6,080 bases of DNA from an uncultured bacterium. GTDB lineage: Bacteria; Cyanobacteriota; Vampirovibrionia; Gastranaerophilales; Gastranaerophilaceae. The stretch lies in contig CANAXK010000103.1 of assembly GCA_947365485.1 (NCBI GenBank), forward strand, positions 1 through 6,080. The letters run 5' to 3'. The position numbers and the translations under genes were made by a program. This document shows, piece after piece, positions 5,079-6,080 of the stretch. Numbering within the stretch: the stretch's first letter is position 1; the number at the start of each line of letters is the position of its first letter. The notes beneath the pieces were generated by a model, which ran no database searches, had not been told where the DNA came from, and was given only the letters and a program-made list of their open reading frames with translations.

Positions 5079-6080
5079 GGCACCTGAAATAATTTAAAAT
5101 CTCTATCAAAGTCTTTGTGTTCCCGAGGTTTCCGGACTTTGTAACAATCCATTTCTTGTTAATGTCCGAACAAATCGAGATAGCCGGAGCAACCTCGTCC
5201 ACAAGCTTCAACTCGTTTGAGTTGATTGCTTTGCAGCACTTGTAAGAAGTCTCACCGCCAAGAGTTATAAGAATTACATTAATCTGCTCCAACACCCTTC
5301 TAGTAAGCTCTGCAAGATAGTCTGTAATCTTCGATGCAAGCTTTTCTTTTGTAAGCTCTGCATTGAACGAGTCGTCTGAAAACCCGTCAAAGTTGGTTAT
5401 AAGATGCGAAGTGTGCACAACAACCGTCACCCCACTCTTAAGATTGTTTATAACTCTTTCCACTAAATCATCACACACGCCGTTTAGGATATCCTTGATA
5501 CCCAGCGCAATAAAATTCACATTGTCATAATCATCAGACTGCTCAAGTTTTGCAATCTGCTCTGCCGTAATCTGGGTTGCGGTGCCTGAAACTATGAATT
5601 TCGGAAGCTTTTCAAGCTTGATAGTCTCTCTTTCTTTTTCGATTCCTGAAAGCCAAAACTTTCCGAGAACCTGTGCACCCGCTGCGGTTCCTGTTGGAAG
5701 CAGTTTTTTATCACATTTTTTGATTGCAAGCGCAATTTGTTCAATATCCGTAATAGAGGTAGAATCAGCCACAATAAGCTTTTTACCCTCTTTTATAAGC
5801 TCGTTTATCTTGATTAGAATCGGCCCTGCGCCGTTCATTACGGTTTTTAAGTCAATTGTGCCGATGAGGTCTTTTTGCTCATCCTTAAGTTGCGATTTAA
5901 GAAGAGTTGGAACATGGGATTCCAAAATCGGAGAACGCGGATCCATGGCCATTTCTGTTCTGCCAAGCGGAACGCCTTTTAGAAGGTGGTACCCGCCAAC
6001 AGTGATTCTGCCTTCCTGCGGGAATGCCGGTATAATTATTGCAGCGTCATAGCCCAAAATATCAAGCATTGTAAGCGTTT
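5071..6080 (-). CDS. DUF1537 four-carbon acid sugar kinase, 5'-truncated by window edge
   Basis: An open frame from the right edge to a TAA at 5073-5071, with 335 residues visible. The in-frame ATG at 6069 is almost certainly internal: family members are about 420-480 aa, the frame stays open upstream of it, and no ribosome binding site precedes it. The part with the KxDSTLRG-type substrate motif is therefore outside the window. Counting from that ATG, family features are PAFPQEGRITVGGYH at 14-28, DPRSPILESHVPTLL at 43-57, LPTGTAAGAQVLG at 124-136, VSGTATQITAEQIAKL at 160-175, and in the C-terminal ATP-binding domain GGETS at 271-275 and TKSGNLG at 310-316. These are typical of the YgbK/DUF1537 kinases (DtnK, OtnK, LtnK groups), which phosphorylate D-threonate, D-/L-erythronate or related acids at O4. 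The EVAPG motif reads EVAPA at 292-296. It overlaps pdxA by 8 nt, forming an operon. Substrate choice among the four-carbon acids cannot be read from this fragment. Confidence 0.9.
   Translation of the reverse strand, partial: TLTMLDILGYDAAIIIPAFPQEGRITVGGYHLLKGVPLGRTEMAMDPRSPILESHVPTLLKSQLKDEQKDLIGTIDLKTVMNGAGPILIKINELIKEGKKLIVADSTSITDIEQIALAIKKCDKKLLPTGTAAGAQVLGKFWLSGIEKERETIKLEKLPKFIVSGTATQITAEQIAKLEQSDDYDNVNFIALGIKDILNGVCDDLVERVINNLKSGVTVVVHTSHLITNFDGFSDDSFNAELTKEKLASKITDYLAELTRRVLEQINVILITLGGETSYKCCKAINSNELKLVDEVAPAISICSDINKKWIVTKSGNLGNTKTLIEILNYFRCHE

Noticed and set aside
5582..6052. 156-aa plus-strand frame opposite the kinase gene
   Set aside because: It is a Ser/Phe/Ile-rich reading of the antisense strand of a conserved gene, with no ribosome binding site or family resemblance.
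5071..6069. Taking the ATG at 6069 as the start of the DUF1537 kinase
   Set aside because: The frame is open to the window edge, no ribosome binding site precedes that ATG, and the family needs about 100 more N-terminal residues including the KxDSTLRG-type motif.
1..6080. Mobile element, CRISPR array, tRNA or prophage
   Set aside because: I saw no direct-repeat array, transposase motif, tRNA-like cloverleaf or phage gene; nearly all of the window is used by metabolic and membrane-protein genes.

Overview
The window reads as ordinary chromosome from a moderately A+T-rich bacterium. Its genes have clear Shine-Dalgarno sites and are tightly packed. I see no phage, transposon, CRISPR or RNA gene. 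The lineage is not fixed by anything seen here. The combination of an archaeal/thermophile-type LeuC, MtnA, a DUF1537-PdxA pair and an orphan short lysine/asparagine-rich protein would suit an uncultured anaerobe, for example a gut Gastranaerophilales/Vampirovibrionia-type bacterium. That placement is a guess from general impression, not a demonstrated result.

Layout, left to right. (1) Positions 1-571, minus strand: the N-terminal 190 codons of a multi-pass membrane protein resembling GT-C-like glycosyltransferases; it runs off the left edge. (2) Positions 572-646: a short divergent promoter region. (3) Positions 647-2382, plus strand: a leuC-type hydro-lyase large subunit gene followed 2 nt later by a gene for a small four-helix membrane protein; no leuD is present. 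(4) Positions 2386-2994/3000, minus strand: an unrecognised 202-204 aa protein whose stop lies 3 nt from the stop of the membrane protein. (5) Positions 3001-3097: a second divergent promoter region. (6) Positions 3098-4162, plus strand: mtnA. (7) Positions 4143-6080, minus strand: a two-gene operon of a DUF1537 four-carbon acid sugar kinase (5' end outside the window) followed by a PdxA-family dehydrogenase. The two reading frames overlap by 8 nt, and the pdxA end overlaps the mtnA end by 20 nt.

How the genes fit together. The kinase and PdxA are the best functional unit. In characterised systems a DUF1537 kinase phosphorylates a four-carbon sugar acid such as D-threonate or D-erythronate, and PdxA2 oxidises and decarboxylates the product to dihydroxyacetone phosphate. 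This makes a catabolic role as likely as vitamin B6 synthesis, or more so. MtnA acts in salvage of 5'-methylthioadenosine. LeuC acts in leucine synthesis or a closely related hydro-lyase step and needs a small subunit encoded elsewhere. The two plus-strand transcription units, leuC and mtnA, share a TGCTA(A)RATA extended -10 element at the same distance from the start codon.

I found no convincing undescribed system. The most useful leads are the unknown minus-strand protein, the leuC/membrane-protein pairing without leuD, a His-to-Gln change in a PdxA substrate-contact motif, and the kinase-PdxA pairing.
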